The translations under genes were made by a program, and so were the position numbers. A DNA stretch of 64,000 bases, from the NCBI GenBank assembly GCA_016713325.1, contig JADJPJ010000021.1, positions 94,328 to 158,327 of the forward strand. Reading direction: 5' to 3'. Source of the stretch: Candidatus Flexifilum affinis (GTDB lineage: Bacteria; Chloroflexota; Anaerolineae; Aggregatilineales; Phototrophicaceae). Shown here piece after piece: positions 38,356 to 46,951 of this stretch. The notes beneath the pieces are model-generated. The model saw only the letters and a program-made list of their open reading frames with translations, had not been told where the DNA came from and did not search any database. Within the stretch, counting starts at the first letter, position 1. Every line of letters begins with the position of its first letter.

Positions 38356-39363
38356 ATGGTGGGCCGCATGACCGCCAAGCCACCCACGCGCGTGATGATC
38401 ACACCGCCGATGCTGGTCGAATATCCGGCGGCGCTCGCGCCGCTGCGGGACGCCGGCTGCGAGGTGGTCGTCAATACCGGCGCCTACCCGATGAGCGCTG
38501 ATCAGCTCGCGGCCTGTCTGAAGGGGGCGACCGCTGCCGTGGTCGGCCTGGACGATCTGGCTGCCAGCGTGTTCGCGGCTTGCCCGGAACTGCGCCTCGT
38601 GGCCCGTAACGGGGTCGGCCTGGACAATGTCGACCTGGATGCTGCCAACCAGCATGGCGTACTGATCACCGCGCCTTTCGGCGCGAACAGTACGTCGGTG
38701 GCGGAACTTGCCATGGGGCTGCTCATCGCCCTGGTGCGACAGGTGATCCCCACCCACAACCGTGTCCAGGCCGGCGTCTGGCAGCGCGTGCCAGGCATGG
38801 AACTGGCCGGGAAAACGCTTGGCATCATCGGGCTGGGGCGCATCGGCAAGAAGGTCGCGCGACGGGCGCAGGCCTTCAACATGCGGGTGATCGCCAACGA
38901 CATCTATCCGGATCTCTACTTCGCCCGCGAACACACCATCCCCATGCTAGGCTTCGAGACCGTACTGGCAGAGTCGGACATCATCAGCCTGCACGTGCCG
39001 CTGACTCCGCTCACGTATCACATGCTGAACCGTACCACGCTTACCCAGATGAAGCAGGGCGCCTACCTGCTGAACACGGCGCGTGGCGCGGTGTTGGACG
39101 GGCTGGCGCTGGCCGAGGCGCTTGATAGTGGTCATCTGGCGGGCGCGGCGCTGGATGTGCATCCGGTGGAGGGCGTGGTCGAAGCGGCGCTGCTCAACCG
39201 GCCCAACGTGCTGACCACCACCCACCTTGGCGCTTACACCCACGACGCGCTCCAGTACACCACCGAGGTTGCGGTACAGAGTATCTTGCAATATCTGAAT
39301 GGTCAGCGACCGAGCGGCCTGGTGAACCCGGAGGTCTGGGATCGGCGCTATGCTGACCGGTGA
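38356..39363 (+). CDS. D-2-hydroxyacid dehydrogenase (PGDH-like)
   Basis: NAD-dependent dehydrogenase of about 335 aa. Cofactor site TLGIIGLGRIGKKVARRAQ, substrate Arg/Gly region LRLVARNGVGLDNVD, catalytic Arg in LLNTARGAVLDG, Glu in DVHPVEGVVE and His in TTTHLGAYTHDAL. ATG 38356 is chosen; ATG 38368, with GGTGGG just upstream, is an equal alternative. It may reduce or oxidise a product of the aldolase step, such as a hydroxy acid. It overlaps the GH105 frame by four bases if that gene starts at GTG 39360. Confidence 0.88.
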   Translation: MVGRMTAKPPTRVMITPPMLVEYPAALAPLRDAGCEVVVNTGAYPMSADQLAACLKGATAAVVGLDDLAASVFAACPELRLVARNGVGLDNVDLDAANQHGVLITAPFGANSTSVAELAMGLLIALVRQVIPTHNRVQAGVWQRVPGMELAGKTLGIIGLGRIGKKVARRAQAFNMRVIANDIYPDLYFAREHTIPMLGFETVLAESDIISLHVPLTPLTYHMLNRTTLTQMKQGAYLLNTARGAVLDGLALAEALDSGHLAGAALDVHPVEGVVEAALLNRPNVLTTTHLGAYTHDALQYTTEVAVQSILQYLNGQRPSGLVNPEVWDRRYADR

Positions 39364-39392
39364 GACGTGACCCCGCGCAGGAGAGCGTAAAT

Positions 39393-40379
39393 TTGATCGA
39401 AGAACGCTTGATACGAGCTATGGCCGACCGCACCATGGCTTACCCGTTCAAGGTTTGGGGTTTTGGCGAGGGAATCGCCCTCGAAGCGCTATGGGAAGCG
39501 GCCGAGCAGCTCAGGATGCCTCTATACCGCGAGTTCGTCCTTGAGTGTCTCGAGCGCTGGCTGGCGCGTCCCATCCAGGAGGCCGACCATTCCACGCCGG
39601 GGATGCTGCTGCTGATAGCTTATCAACACACCGGCGATGCGCGTTACCTGGAAAGGGCGTTGGCGCTGGCTGAGCACATGGCCCGGTTGCCTACGGACCC
39701 GTCCGGCGCTGCGTTTCACCGTCCGGAGCACCCGGACTATCACCATTATCTCTACGTCGACTGCATGGAGGTTGATGCACCTTTCCTGTGCCAGTTGGCC
39801 ATAGTCACGAAGGAGCACACCTACTTCGATCGAGCAGTCGATCAGATTTCCAGCTACTGCCGTCTGCTGCAGGATGAGGCTACCGGATTGTTCTATCACC
39901 AGTACAACGGGGAGACCGAACAGGTCAACGGCGCTTTCTGGGGACGCGGCAACGGATGGGCGCTGCTCGGCCTGTTGAAGACCCTGACGGTCCTGCCCGT
40001 CGAACACGCAGGCTACGCGGCGCTCAAGAGACATTTCGAGCGGCTGGCGCAGGCGTTGGTCGCGCGCCAGCTTCCCTCCGGCGGATGGCCCACGGTCCTC
40101 GACCGGGCGGAAACGTATCAGGAGGCATCGCTACCGGCTATGTTCGGCTACGGGATGCAGTGCGGGATCGCGCATGGGCTTCTTGCGCCCGTATATCGCG
40201 ACGCCGTTGAGCGCGCCAGGACAGCGATGACCGCGCGCCTGACCGATGGCCTGCTTGAAGGGGTGTCGGTGGCGACGCCTCCAGGCGATGCTGCTCATTA
40301 CCATGCGATACCGACCGGAAGCGGCTTTCCCTGGGGGCAGGGGCCGGCGCTGTTGTTTGCACTGGCACAAGGTTCTTGA
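39393..40379 (+). CDS. GH105 unsaturated uronyl hydrolase (YteR-like)
   Basis: Hydrolyses the unsaturated uronic acid left at oligosaccharide ends by polysaccharide lyases. I choose TTG 39393, seven to nine bases after CAGGAGAG; GTG 39360 in the same frame overlaps the previous stop. The six-hairpin fold shows FKVWGFGEGIALEALWEA, HYLYVDCMEVDAPFLCQLA (with the catalytic Asp region), VNGAFWGRGNGWALLGLLK and GSGFPWGQGPALLFALA. No signal peptide. It ends the sugar-acid operon and links it to lyase products of pectin-, rhamnogalacturonan- or ulvan-type glycans. Confidence 0.85.
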   Translation: MIEERLIRAMADRTMAYPFKVWGFGEGIALEALWEAAEQLRMPLYREFVLECLERWLARPIQEADHSTPGMLLLIAYQHTGDARYLERALALAEHMARLPTDPSGAAFHRPEHPDYHHYLYVDCMEVDAPFLCQLAIVTKEHTYFDRAVDQISSYCRLLQDEATGLFYHQYNGETEQVNGAFWGRGNGWALLGLLKTLTVLPVEHAGYAALKRHFERLAQALVARQLPSGGWPTVLDRAETYQEASLPAMFGYGMQCGIAHGLLAPVYRDAVERARTAMTARLTDGLLEGVSVATPPGDAAHYHAIPTGSGFPWGQGPALLFALAQGS

Positions 40380-40590
40380 GCGACTTCAAGCCAGTAATTC
40401 TATGGCAGTCATTCCACGACGCTACCCTACAAAAAGGGCGGATGAAAGATCGAGCAGACATAATGCTCAGACATGAGATGTTCGTCGCGGTGTGACGTTG
40501 TGACAAAGCCTAGAACCTGTGTCGCCGTAGTCAAAACGCGCGCCATGAATCTTCTGAGCGGTGGGGAGACGAGGCAACGCAAGGATTGAC

Positions 40591-40967
40591 CTGAGGGGCA
40601 GAGTGTCAAAAACTAGTACACGAACCAGGTTGATCTGACTCGTTGATGGCGTAGGGGCGGACCAGCGTGTCCGCCCGGGAATGGTGGTCGGGGACATTGC
40701 CCCGCCCCTACGGTAAGCTTCGTCATTCTCACCTTGTCGCTGTACCAGGCATGGTTGGGAGTTCCCTCTCCCTCACTGCCCTGAAGCATCCCACACCTCA
40801 AACACCTCAGCAAGGAAGACCTTCGGCGCATCATTACTTATATGAAAGCGTCCGGTATGTCATACCGCGAGATCGGCGCGGCGCTCGTCATCCATTGGAC
40901 ACGGGTAGGGCAGGTGATGGGCGAGGCCATAAGCAACGATGCCGTTCGGTCGAGGACGAGTTGACCA
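40591..40967 (+). repeat. HTH-encoding interspersed repeat, copy 2
   Basis: Matches 23054-23248 once the insertion at 40617-40748 is removed. The plus strand keeps an open frame to a stop at 40964, reading HLSKEDLRRIITYMKASGMS, YREIGAALVIHWTRVGQVMG and a short tail. The (M/A)SGMSYREIGAAL-IHWTRV pattern is a compact helix-turn-helix. No start codon with a ribosome binding site is evident, so this is probably a remnant of a small mobile or regulatory gene. Confidence 0.6.
40617..40748. repeat. nested palindromic (MITE-like) insertion
   Basis: About 132 bases absent from repeat copy 1 split AAAACTAG from GCATGGTTGGG. Inside, CGTAGGGGCGG (40650-40660) and CCGCCCCTACG (40702-40712) form an 11-base inverted repeat with internal hairpins (GGGCGG...CCGCCC). 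This is typical of small non-coding palindromic elements. Confidence 0.55.
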
Positions 40968-41076
40968 GATGCGTCTGCATGTTGGAAACCATCATGGCAT
41001 CACGTATGCGAGGAACAGAACTCGTCACGCCGGCAAAGCGCACGTCCGACGATTTCTGTCCTGCAGATAATTGCCA

Positions 41077-42756
41077 TTAGGCAAAGACGGGCGCCACGGG
41101 CAGCAGCAGGTGGCTTGAATAGCTGCGTTCATGCCAGATCGCCTGGTGCGCCACCTGAGTGATCGCGTCGTCGCCCTGGCGTGCGCCGGTATTGGGATTG
41201 AGATCATAGGCGGGGTACCAGGACGACATAATCGATATCCGAAGCCGGTGACCGGGGAGCAGAGTCAGGCCGGCGGCGTAGAACTCCAGCCGGTATTCGT
41301 AGATTTTGCCGGGCACAATCGGCTCCGGAGCGGCACTGCCTTCCCGATATGAGGCGCGCAGCACCGCCGTGGACAGCGTGATCGAACGTCCATCCGGGTG
41401 AACGTCGCACAGCGTCGCCATGAAATCGGTATCAATGCAGTCGCTGGAGGCATAGAGGACCAGATAGGATGTACCCATCAGCGTCCAGGGTTCTTCGACG
41501 GCCGCTGATGTGAATACCCGCACGTCATGTCGTTTCTCGGCGTAGCGATTGTCGAGATGAACACTCCGATCCGCTGGGTCGATGGCCGGGTCCCGAGATG
41601 GCGTTGGTTGTTCCGGATCGTAGACGAAGACGGTTGGCGGCACGTCGTTCGGCGTGTCGTTGGAGAGCCTGCCTGCCTTCTCCGGTTCCGCAGGGCCGTG
41701 GAGATACAGGGTTTCTGTGCGTGTGCCGGGGAGTGGATAGGCTGGCCCGCTGTGCCACTGGTTGCTGCCCATGACAAACACCCGGACTGGAGGATCGTCG
41801 GCCTGCCCGTTATCCAGATCCTTCATCCAGTAGTCGAACCAGCGCAGATGCAGCGCATCCATGTTCAGGAGTGCGGCCTCGGTGAAATCGAGATCACCAT
41901 AGGTCCGCTGTGGATTCCGCGTGCCGGCGTGGTCCCAGGGGCCAACCAGGAGCCACTGACGATTCGCCGCCGGCGAATGAGCCATCATGTTTTCATAGAA
42001 GAAGAAAGCGCCCATGGCCGCGTTGTCGTACCACCCGGTGATATGCAGCACCGGTACGTCGATCTTGTGGAAGTGCCCAAGCAGCGACGCAGCCTGCCAG
42101 TAATCGTCGAAGGTGTTGTGGGCCAGCCATTCGCGCCAGGCTGTTCGAGTATTGCCCAGGGCCAGATCGGCGTCCTTCAGTGGACGTGTTCGGTAGATGC
42201 GATCGAAGTCGATCGGGGAGCGAGCGCCCAGTCCGCTGACGGAGTCTTGCAGCGTCCGTCCGGAGACCAGATGCAGCCACCAGATCCAGTACGGAGGGAA
42301 CTTTCCGAACCGGTACGGGTAATCCTCCATCAGTCGGCCGGTGGCAGCAGACGAAACCATCGTCACCAGATGGGGCGGCTGTTCACGCGCGGCATGCCAC
42401 TGAATCTCACCGGCATAAGACCCGCCGAGCGTGCCAACTTTGCCATTACACCACGGCTGCTGCGCAATCCACTCGATGGTATCGTAACCATCCTTCCCCT
42501 CAAGGCGCAGGGCCGTGTCCAACTCGCCCTCGGAGTCGCCGCGGCCGCGCACGTCCTGAAACACGAAAGCATAGCCTGGTTCGGCGAAAAAATGCGCCTG
42601 CCTGACGAAGAACGGGTTGGTGTTGTCGTAGGGGGTGCGGTGCAGCAGTGCTGGGTAGGGTCCCGGCGCTGGAGGCAGGGTGATATCGCATGATAGCTCG
42701 ATGCCATCGCGCATAGGGACGCGAATATTCCACAGGAAGCGTGCGTCCGAGGTCAT
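41077..42756 (-). CDS. CocE/NonD-type hydrolase (peptidase S15 family)
   Basis: Alpha/beta hydrolase of 559 aa related to X-Pro dipeptidyl-peptidases and cocaine esterase. The nucleophile Ser lies in VGTLGGSYAGEIQWHAA, the Asp in HITGWYDNAAMG and the His in VGPWDHAGTRNP, followed by a C-terminal jelly-roll domain (DFMATLCDVHPDGRSITLS, LPGHRLRISIMSSWYP). No signal peptide. Start ATG 42756 overlaps the stop of the Lrp-type regulator (ATGA), so the two are co-transcribed. With the S9 peptidase and importer nearby, a role in peptide or ester breakdown is likely. Confidence 0.9.
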   Translation of the reverse strand: MTSDARFLWNIRVPMRDGIELSCDITLPPAPGPYPALLHRTPYDNTNPFFVRQAHFFAEPGYAFVFQDVRGRGDSEGELDTALRLEGKDGYDTIEWIAQQPWCNGKVGTLGGSYAGEIQWHAAREQPPHLVTMVSSAATGRLMEDYPYRFGKFPPYWIWWLHLVSGRTLQDSVSGLGARSPIDFDRIYRTRPLKDADLALGNTRTAWREWLAHNTFDDYWQAASLLGHFHKIDVPVLHITGWYDNAAMGAFFFYENMMAHSPAANRQWLLVGPWDHAGTRNPQRTYGDLDFTEAALLNMDALHLRWFDYWMKDLDNGQADDPPVRVFVMGSNQWHSGPAYPLPGTRTETLYLHGPAEPEKAGRLSNDTPNDVPPTVFVYDPEQPTPSRDPAIDPADRSVHLDNRYAEKRHDVRVFTSAAVEEPWTLMGTSYLVLYASSDCIDTDFMATLCDVHPDGRSITLSTAVLRASYREGSAAPEPIVPGKIYEYRLEFYAAGLTLLPGHRLRISIMSSWYPAYDLNPNTGARQGDDAITQVAHQAIWHERSYSSHLLLPVAPVFA

Positions 42757-43241
42757 GAGGTTTCCTCGTCAGCATCACTTATGAGGGAAATCTCCGCAGT
42801 GGCATACTTGTGGATTTTGAGCGTGATGGTCGTTTTGATGCGCTGCACCCCGTCGATCGCCTGAAGCTCCCGGTCAATCCAGCGATACAGGTGAGCGTTG
42901 TCGCGACACATGATATCGAGCATGAGATTGTACTCACCGGAGATCGACGCCACATACGTAACTTCGCTGTAGCTCACCAGCGCTTCGACCACCGCGTCGA
43001 GCTTGCCTGGCGCAGTGCTGATTTCGATGGTTGCCGGGGCATTCCAGCCGACGTGATACGGATCGACCTTGCCGATGATTCGCAGCGTTCCCTGTTCCAT
43101 CAGACGTGTAAGGCGATTGCGAATGGCGCTGATGGACATGTTGAGTTCGTGCGCAATGACGGTCAGCGAGCGTCGTCCATCCTCCTTGAGCAGATTCAGA
43201 ATGGCGACATCGACTGCGTCCAAATTCGGTGTTTCCGACAT
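42753..43241 (-). CDS. Lrp/AsnC-family transcriptional regulator
   Basis: Regulator of 162 aa with an N-terminal helix-turn-helix (LDAVDVAILNLLKEDGRRSLTVIAHELNMSISAIRNRLTRLMEQGTL) and an AsnC-type ligand domain (YVASISGEYNLMLDIMCRDNAHLYRWID). Such proteins sense amino acids. It is divergent from the Opp-type binding-protein gene at 43433, with 191 bases between, and overlaps the CocE-type gene. It probably controls peptide import and breakdown. Confidence 0.92.
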   Translation of the reverse strand: MSETPNLDAVDVAILNLLKEDGRRSLTVIAHELNMSISAIRNRLTRLMEQGTLRIIGKVDPYHVGWNAPATIEISTAPGKLDAVVEALVSYSEVTYVASISGEYNLMLDIMCRDNAHLYRWIDRELQAIDGVQRIKTTITLKIHKYATAEISLISDADEETS

Positions 43242-43432
43242 TCTACGATCCTGTTTGCATCGTCTTGATCTTGAATCCGTGCAATTATGTTATGCATGAG
43301 CTGATGATACAGCAAAATTTGCGTTATTTGTGCCTTCTCAATATATTCATTGCAGATTACGCGATTGCCGCAGACTTGCGAAAAATCGTAATACTGACAG
43401 TGCTGAACCGCGCGCATCGGGAGAGGCTTGAC

Positions 43433-45001
43433 GTGAAATATACCAGATTGATCCTCGTGTTCATCGTCTTTCTTACCTTGAGTGCATCTGCCCTGGCCCA
43501 GGAGCCGACGCGTCTGGTCATCGGTTATGCCGACGAGCCGGATCTGCTGGATGTTCAGCAGGCATTTGGCACCAACTTTGCCACCACCGATTTCATCACC
43601 CAGGCGCTTGTCTGGTATAGCCTGGAATCGGCCGACGTTCTGGTGCCGGACCTGGCCGAGAGCTATTCTGTCTCGCCGGATGGTCTGACGCTCACCTGGG
43701 TTCTGCCTGAGGGATACACATTCTCCAACGGGACGTCGCTGGACGCCGCCGCCGTGCAAGCCTCGATCGAGCGTTACCGAGCCATCAGTCCGTACTCCTT
43801 CGACTGGGGCGACCTGGACTCCATGCAGGTGGTCGATGCTCGAACGCTGGAGACGACATTTGTGGTGCCTCCTGCCTATATGTCTCCGGTGTTTGCATCC
43901 GGCTTTGGCGCGCCCTTCGACACCGCTGCTGCTGCCGAGGCCGGCGATGATGCGTTTGCGGCTGATCCGGTGGCATCCGGACCTTTCGTCCTTACCGACT
44001 GGACGCGTGGCACGGAAATGCGGCTGACGCGCAACGAGCGCTATCGCACCAACCTGCCTTTTGTCACCAACAAGGGACCCGCGCTGATCGACGAGGTGCT
44101 GGTTCGCTTCATTCCGGATCCCCTGACGCTGATCGCCGAACTGGAAGCCGGAAGCATCGATCTGGTCATCAACGTGCCCAGTTCAGCCGTCGCCAGCCTT
44201 CAGAACAACCCTGACGTGACGTTGACCAGCACCGAATATCCCGGCTTCCAGGGTTTGGTCTTCAATAACATGCGACCACCGTTCGACGACATTCGCTTTC
44301 GCAGCGCCATCGCTTCGGCGGTGGACCGCGACACTCTGGCTGCGGTGCTGGAAGGCACGGTCATTCCACAGCGATCGTTCCTTTCGGCCAGCATGGTCGC
44401 TTACGATCCCTCGATCGTCGCCTACTCTGAAGAGAAACAACCGTATAGTGCCGAGCAGGCCAAGCAGTTCCTGGCAGACGCCGGTTTTGTCGACAGCGAC
44501 GGCGATGGCGTGGTCGAAAAGGATGGGGCGCCGGTCATTCTTGAATTCCTGGTCGCCAGCGATGACCAGCGACAGACGGCTACCAGCGTCGTGATTCAGG
44601 CCATGCTCCAGGAAATTGGCATCGGCGTGGAGATCGCGCAGTTCGATCAAAGCTTCATCTACGATCAGATGACCAATGGTGAGTTCGATCTGGCATTTGC
44701 CGGCTACAACTGGTTCGACCCGGACATCATGCTCTACACCTATACCGACGCAGGCCGTAACTGGCCGAGGGTGCAGAACGAAGAGGTCGCGCGACTGCTG
44801 AACGAAGGACGCAGCGTGATTGATGCGGATGCACGTCGGGAGATGTACAGTCAGGCGCAGCGACTGTTGATCGATGAGGTGGCGGCTATTCCGCTCTGGA
44901 CGGAGCTGACGGTCGTCGCCAATCGCAACTGGGTCAGTGGGCTGCTGGTCCATCCGGTTACGGGACATCTGTTCCTCAATGACGTGACGGTCAACCGCTA
45001 A
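43433..45001 (+). CDS. Opp/Dpp-type (family 5) ABC substrate-binding protein
   Basis: Binding protein of 522 aa. I start at GTG 43433 (MKYTRLILVFIVFLTLSASALAQEPTR), preceded by GGGAGAGG; the longer frame to 43229 overlaps the regulator gene and promoter. The signal peptide ends ALAQE, without a lipobox. SBP_bac_5 landmarks: VPDLAESYSVSPDGLTLTWVLPEGYTFSNG, ADPVASGPFVLTDW, FNNMRPPFDDIRFRSAIASAVDRD. It leads an operon with two permeases, a dipeptide-epimerase-like enolase and an S9 peptidase, so peptides are the likely ligand. Confidence 0.9.
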   Translation: MKYTRLILVFIVFLTLSASALAQEPTRLVIGYADEPDLLDVQQAFGTNFATTDFITQALVWYSLESADVLVPDLAESYSVSPDGLTLTWVLPEGYTFSNGTSLDAAAVQASIERYRAISPYSFDWGDLDSMQVVDARTLETTFVVPPAYMSPVFASGFGAPFDTAAAAEAGDDAFAADPVASGPFVLTDWTRGTEMRLTRNERYRTNLPFVTNKGPALIDEVLVRFIPDPLTLIAELEAGSIDLVINVPSSAVASLQNNPDVTLTSTEYPGFQGLVFNNMRPPFDDIRFRSAIASAVDRDTLAAVLEGTVIPQRSFLSASMVAYDPSIVAYSEEKQPYSAEQAKQFLADAGFVDSDGDGVVEKDGAPVILEFLVASDDQRQTATSVVIQAMLQEIGIGVEIAQFDQSFIYDQMTNGEFDLAFAGYNWFDPDIMLYTYTDAGRNWPRVQNEEVARLLNEGRSVIDADARREMYSQAQRLLIDEVAAIPLWTELTVVANRNWVSGLLVHPVTGHLFLNDVTVNR

Positions 45002-45093
45002 GGCTGGGACATTGTGGGCGGCGTGGAGTCAACTCCGCGCCGCCTGCCTGCCGAGTTTCGTTCTGACGCCGTGAGATTGCCCCTGAGCCCCGG

Positions 45094-46011
45094 ATGACGA
45101 AGTATCTGCTGCGCCGGCTGTTGTTTTCTCTGCCCACCCTGATCGGCGTCACGCTGCTGGTTTTCGTCGTCCTGTATCTCGCCCCCGGCGATCCCGCGCA
45201 AATGATGCTGGGACCTCGCGCGACGCCGGAACAAGTCGAGGCGCTGCGTGAGGAGTTGGGTCTCGGCAGACCCGTTCTCGAGCAGTACACCAGTTGGCTC
45301 GGCGGGATCCTGTCAGGGAACTTTGGACGTTCCATCGCGGCGCGCCAGCCGGCATTGTCGCTGATTGCGCAGCAGTTCCCGTATACACTGACGATCGCGC
45401 TTACGGCACTGCTGCTCATCGTGGTTGTCGCCATACCGCTCGGTGTGATCTCTGCTGTGCGGCGCAACACGCTGCTGGACAATGCTCTGAGCAGTCTTTC
45501 GATTTTGTTCTTCTCCATACCTGATTTCTGGCTGGCGATCATGCTCATGCTGGTATTCGCCATTCAACTGCGCTGGCTCCCCATCTCTGGCGCTGGCAGC
45601 TGGCAGGCGGGTGTTCTGCCCGCGCTGGCGCTCTCGCTGCCGCATGTCGGTTCCGTTGCCCGCTTGATGCGTGGCGAAATGATCGAGGTGCTGCACGAGA
45701 ATTACATGCGGACGGCTGAAGCCAAAGGGCTGACCCCCGCGCGGGTGAACTTCGTCCATGCTCTGCGCAATGCGCTGGCGCCGGTGCTGGTCTATATCTT
45801 CCTGACCATCCCGTGGCTGCTTGGTGGGGGCGTGGTAATCGAGACGATCTTCGCCTTCCCCGGCGTAGGCAGGCTGATGTTCCAATCCATCTTGAACCGG
45901 GACGTGCCGGTCGTGCAGGGAATCCTGCTGATCATCGCCACCTCGACCGTCACCTTCAACCTGCTGGGGGACATCGTGACCGCGCAGCTTGACCCCCGCG
46001 TGCGCTACTGA
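45094..46011 (+). CDS. Opp-type ABC permease (DppB-like)
   Basis: Membrane subunit of 305 aa, start ATG 45094 (MTKYLLRRLLFSLPTLIGVTLLVF). Landmarks: YLAPGDPAQMMLG, the ATPase-contact loop LHENYMRTAEAKGLTPARVNFVHALRNAL, and the C-terminal LLGDIVTAQLDPRVRY. Six membrane helices. The 92-base gap after the binding-protein gene shows no strong hairpin. The second permease follows after ten bases. Confidence 0.92.
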   Translation: MTKYLLRRLLFSLPTLIGVTLLVFVVLYLAPGDPAQMMLGPRATPEQVEALREELGLGRPVLEQYTSWLGGILSGNFGRSIAARQPALSLIAQQFPYTLTIALTALLLIVVVAIPLGVISAVRRNTLLDNALSSLSILFFSIPDFWLAIMLMLVFAIQLRWLPISGAGSWQAGVLPALALSLPHVGSVARLMRGEMIEVLHENYMRTAEAKGLTPARVNFVHALRNALAPVLVYIFLTIPWLLGGGVVIETIFAFPGVGRLMFQSILNRDVPVVQGILLIIATSTVTFNLLGDIVTAQLDPRVRY

Positions 46012-46021
46012 GGTGCGGCGC

Positions 46022-46903
46022 ATGGAGACGATAAAGGCGAGCAATGGGGCGACTCAACTGCGACGGCAAAACTCGTATGGGCCGCAGATTCAACGCTTTC
46101 GCAGGCATCGGCTCGGCATGATCGGGCTGGCATTCGTCTTGCTGATCGTGCTAACGGGAGTTTTCGCGTCAGTGATTGCGACACATCCGCCGGCAGAGCA
46201 GAACCTTCGCCAGATGCGGCAGCCGCCGAGCGCAGAACACTTTCTCGGGACCGATCATGTGGGCCGAGACGTCTTCAGCAGGGTGGTCTACGGGGCGCAG
46301 ATAGCGCTGGCAACCGGCCTGACCCTGATCGCGATCGAGGCGATCATTGGCATCACCATTGGCGTCGTCAGCGGCTATTTCGGCGGCTGGATTGACGTGT
46401 TCCTGTCCATTCTGGTGGATGTGTTCTGGGCATTTCCGCCGGTTGTGCTGGCGTTGGGCATCATCACGACCCTGGGACCAGGGCTCAACAATGTCATCAT
46501 TGCCATCGCACTGATCAGTTGGGCGCCCTTCGCGCGTGTGACGCGCGCCAAGGTCCAGAGCCTCCGCCGGCTGGAATACGTCGAGGCCAGCCGGAGCTTT
46601 GGCGCAGGACCCTGGAGTATCCTCGTGCGCCACATCGCGCCAAATGTACTGCCGACCAGCCTGGTCATGGCCACGCTGATGCTGCCGACCGCACTGCTGG
46701 CCGCATCGTCGCTCAGCTTCCTGGGTTTCGGCGCTCAACCCCCGACCCCGGAATGGGGCGCCATTCTGAACGAAGGACGCGAGCATCTGCGTACGGCGCC
46801 GTGGATCTCGACATATCCGGGACTGGCCATCGTGATAACCGTGCTGGGCTTCAATTTCCTGGGAGATGGTTTGCGCGAGGCCCTGGATCCCAAACTGAAG
46901 TAG
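46022..46903 (+). CDS. Opp-type ABC permease (DppC-like)
   Basis: Second membrane subunit, 293 aa, standard DppC length without the external insert seen at 16714. ATG 46022 follows GAGGTG. Landmarks: LGTDHVGRDVFSRVVYGAQIAL, ISGYFGG-type SGYFGGWIDVFLS, contact loop RRLEYVEASRSFGAGPWSILVRHIAPNVLPT and LGDGLREALDPKLK. No ATPase genes follow; the Opp ATPases at 19689-21735 or others elsewhere must supply energy. Confidence 0.92.
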   Translation: METIKASNGATQLRRQNSYGPQIQRFRRHRLGMIGLAFVLLIVLTGVFASVIATHPPAEQNLRQMRQPPSAEHFLGTDHVGRDVFSRVVYGAQIALATGLTLIAIEAIIGITIGVVSGYFGGWIDVFLSILVDVFWAFPPVVLALGIITTLGPGLNNVIIAIALISWAPFARVTRAKVQSLRRLEYVEASRSFGAGPWSILVRHIAPNVLPTSLVMATLMLPTALLAASSLSFLGFGAQPPTPEWGAILNEGREHLRTAPWISTYPGLAIVITVLGFNFLGDGLREALDPKLK

Positions 46904-46951
46904 ACCGACTCCCTGAAGACGATACCCCGTGCCTTTAGCGAAGAGGGACGA

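Larger units (their letters stand above)
40380..41076. other. intergenic region with interspersed repeats
   Basis: Between the GH105 gene and the convergent CocE-type gene. The first ~210 bases hold nothing I can support. The rest is the second copy of the HTH-encoding repeat, interrupted by a palindromic insertion. No promoter-facing gene starts here; both flanking genes end into it. Confidence 0.6.

Noticed and set aside
40650..40712. The palindrome as a rho-independent terminator
   Set aside because: No T run follows on either strand and the arms are 41 bases apart with internal hairpins; a nested palindromic element fits better.
41527..42693. Plus-strand 388-codon frame
   Set aside because: Antisense of the CocE-type gene with an intact catalytic triad.
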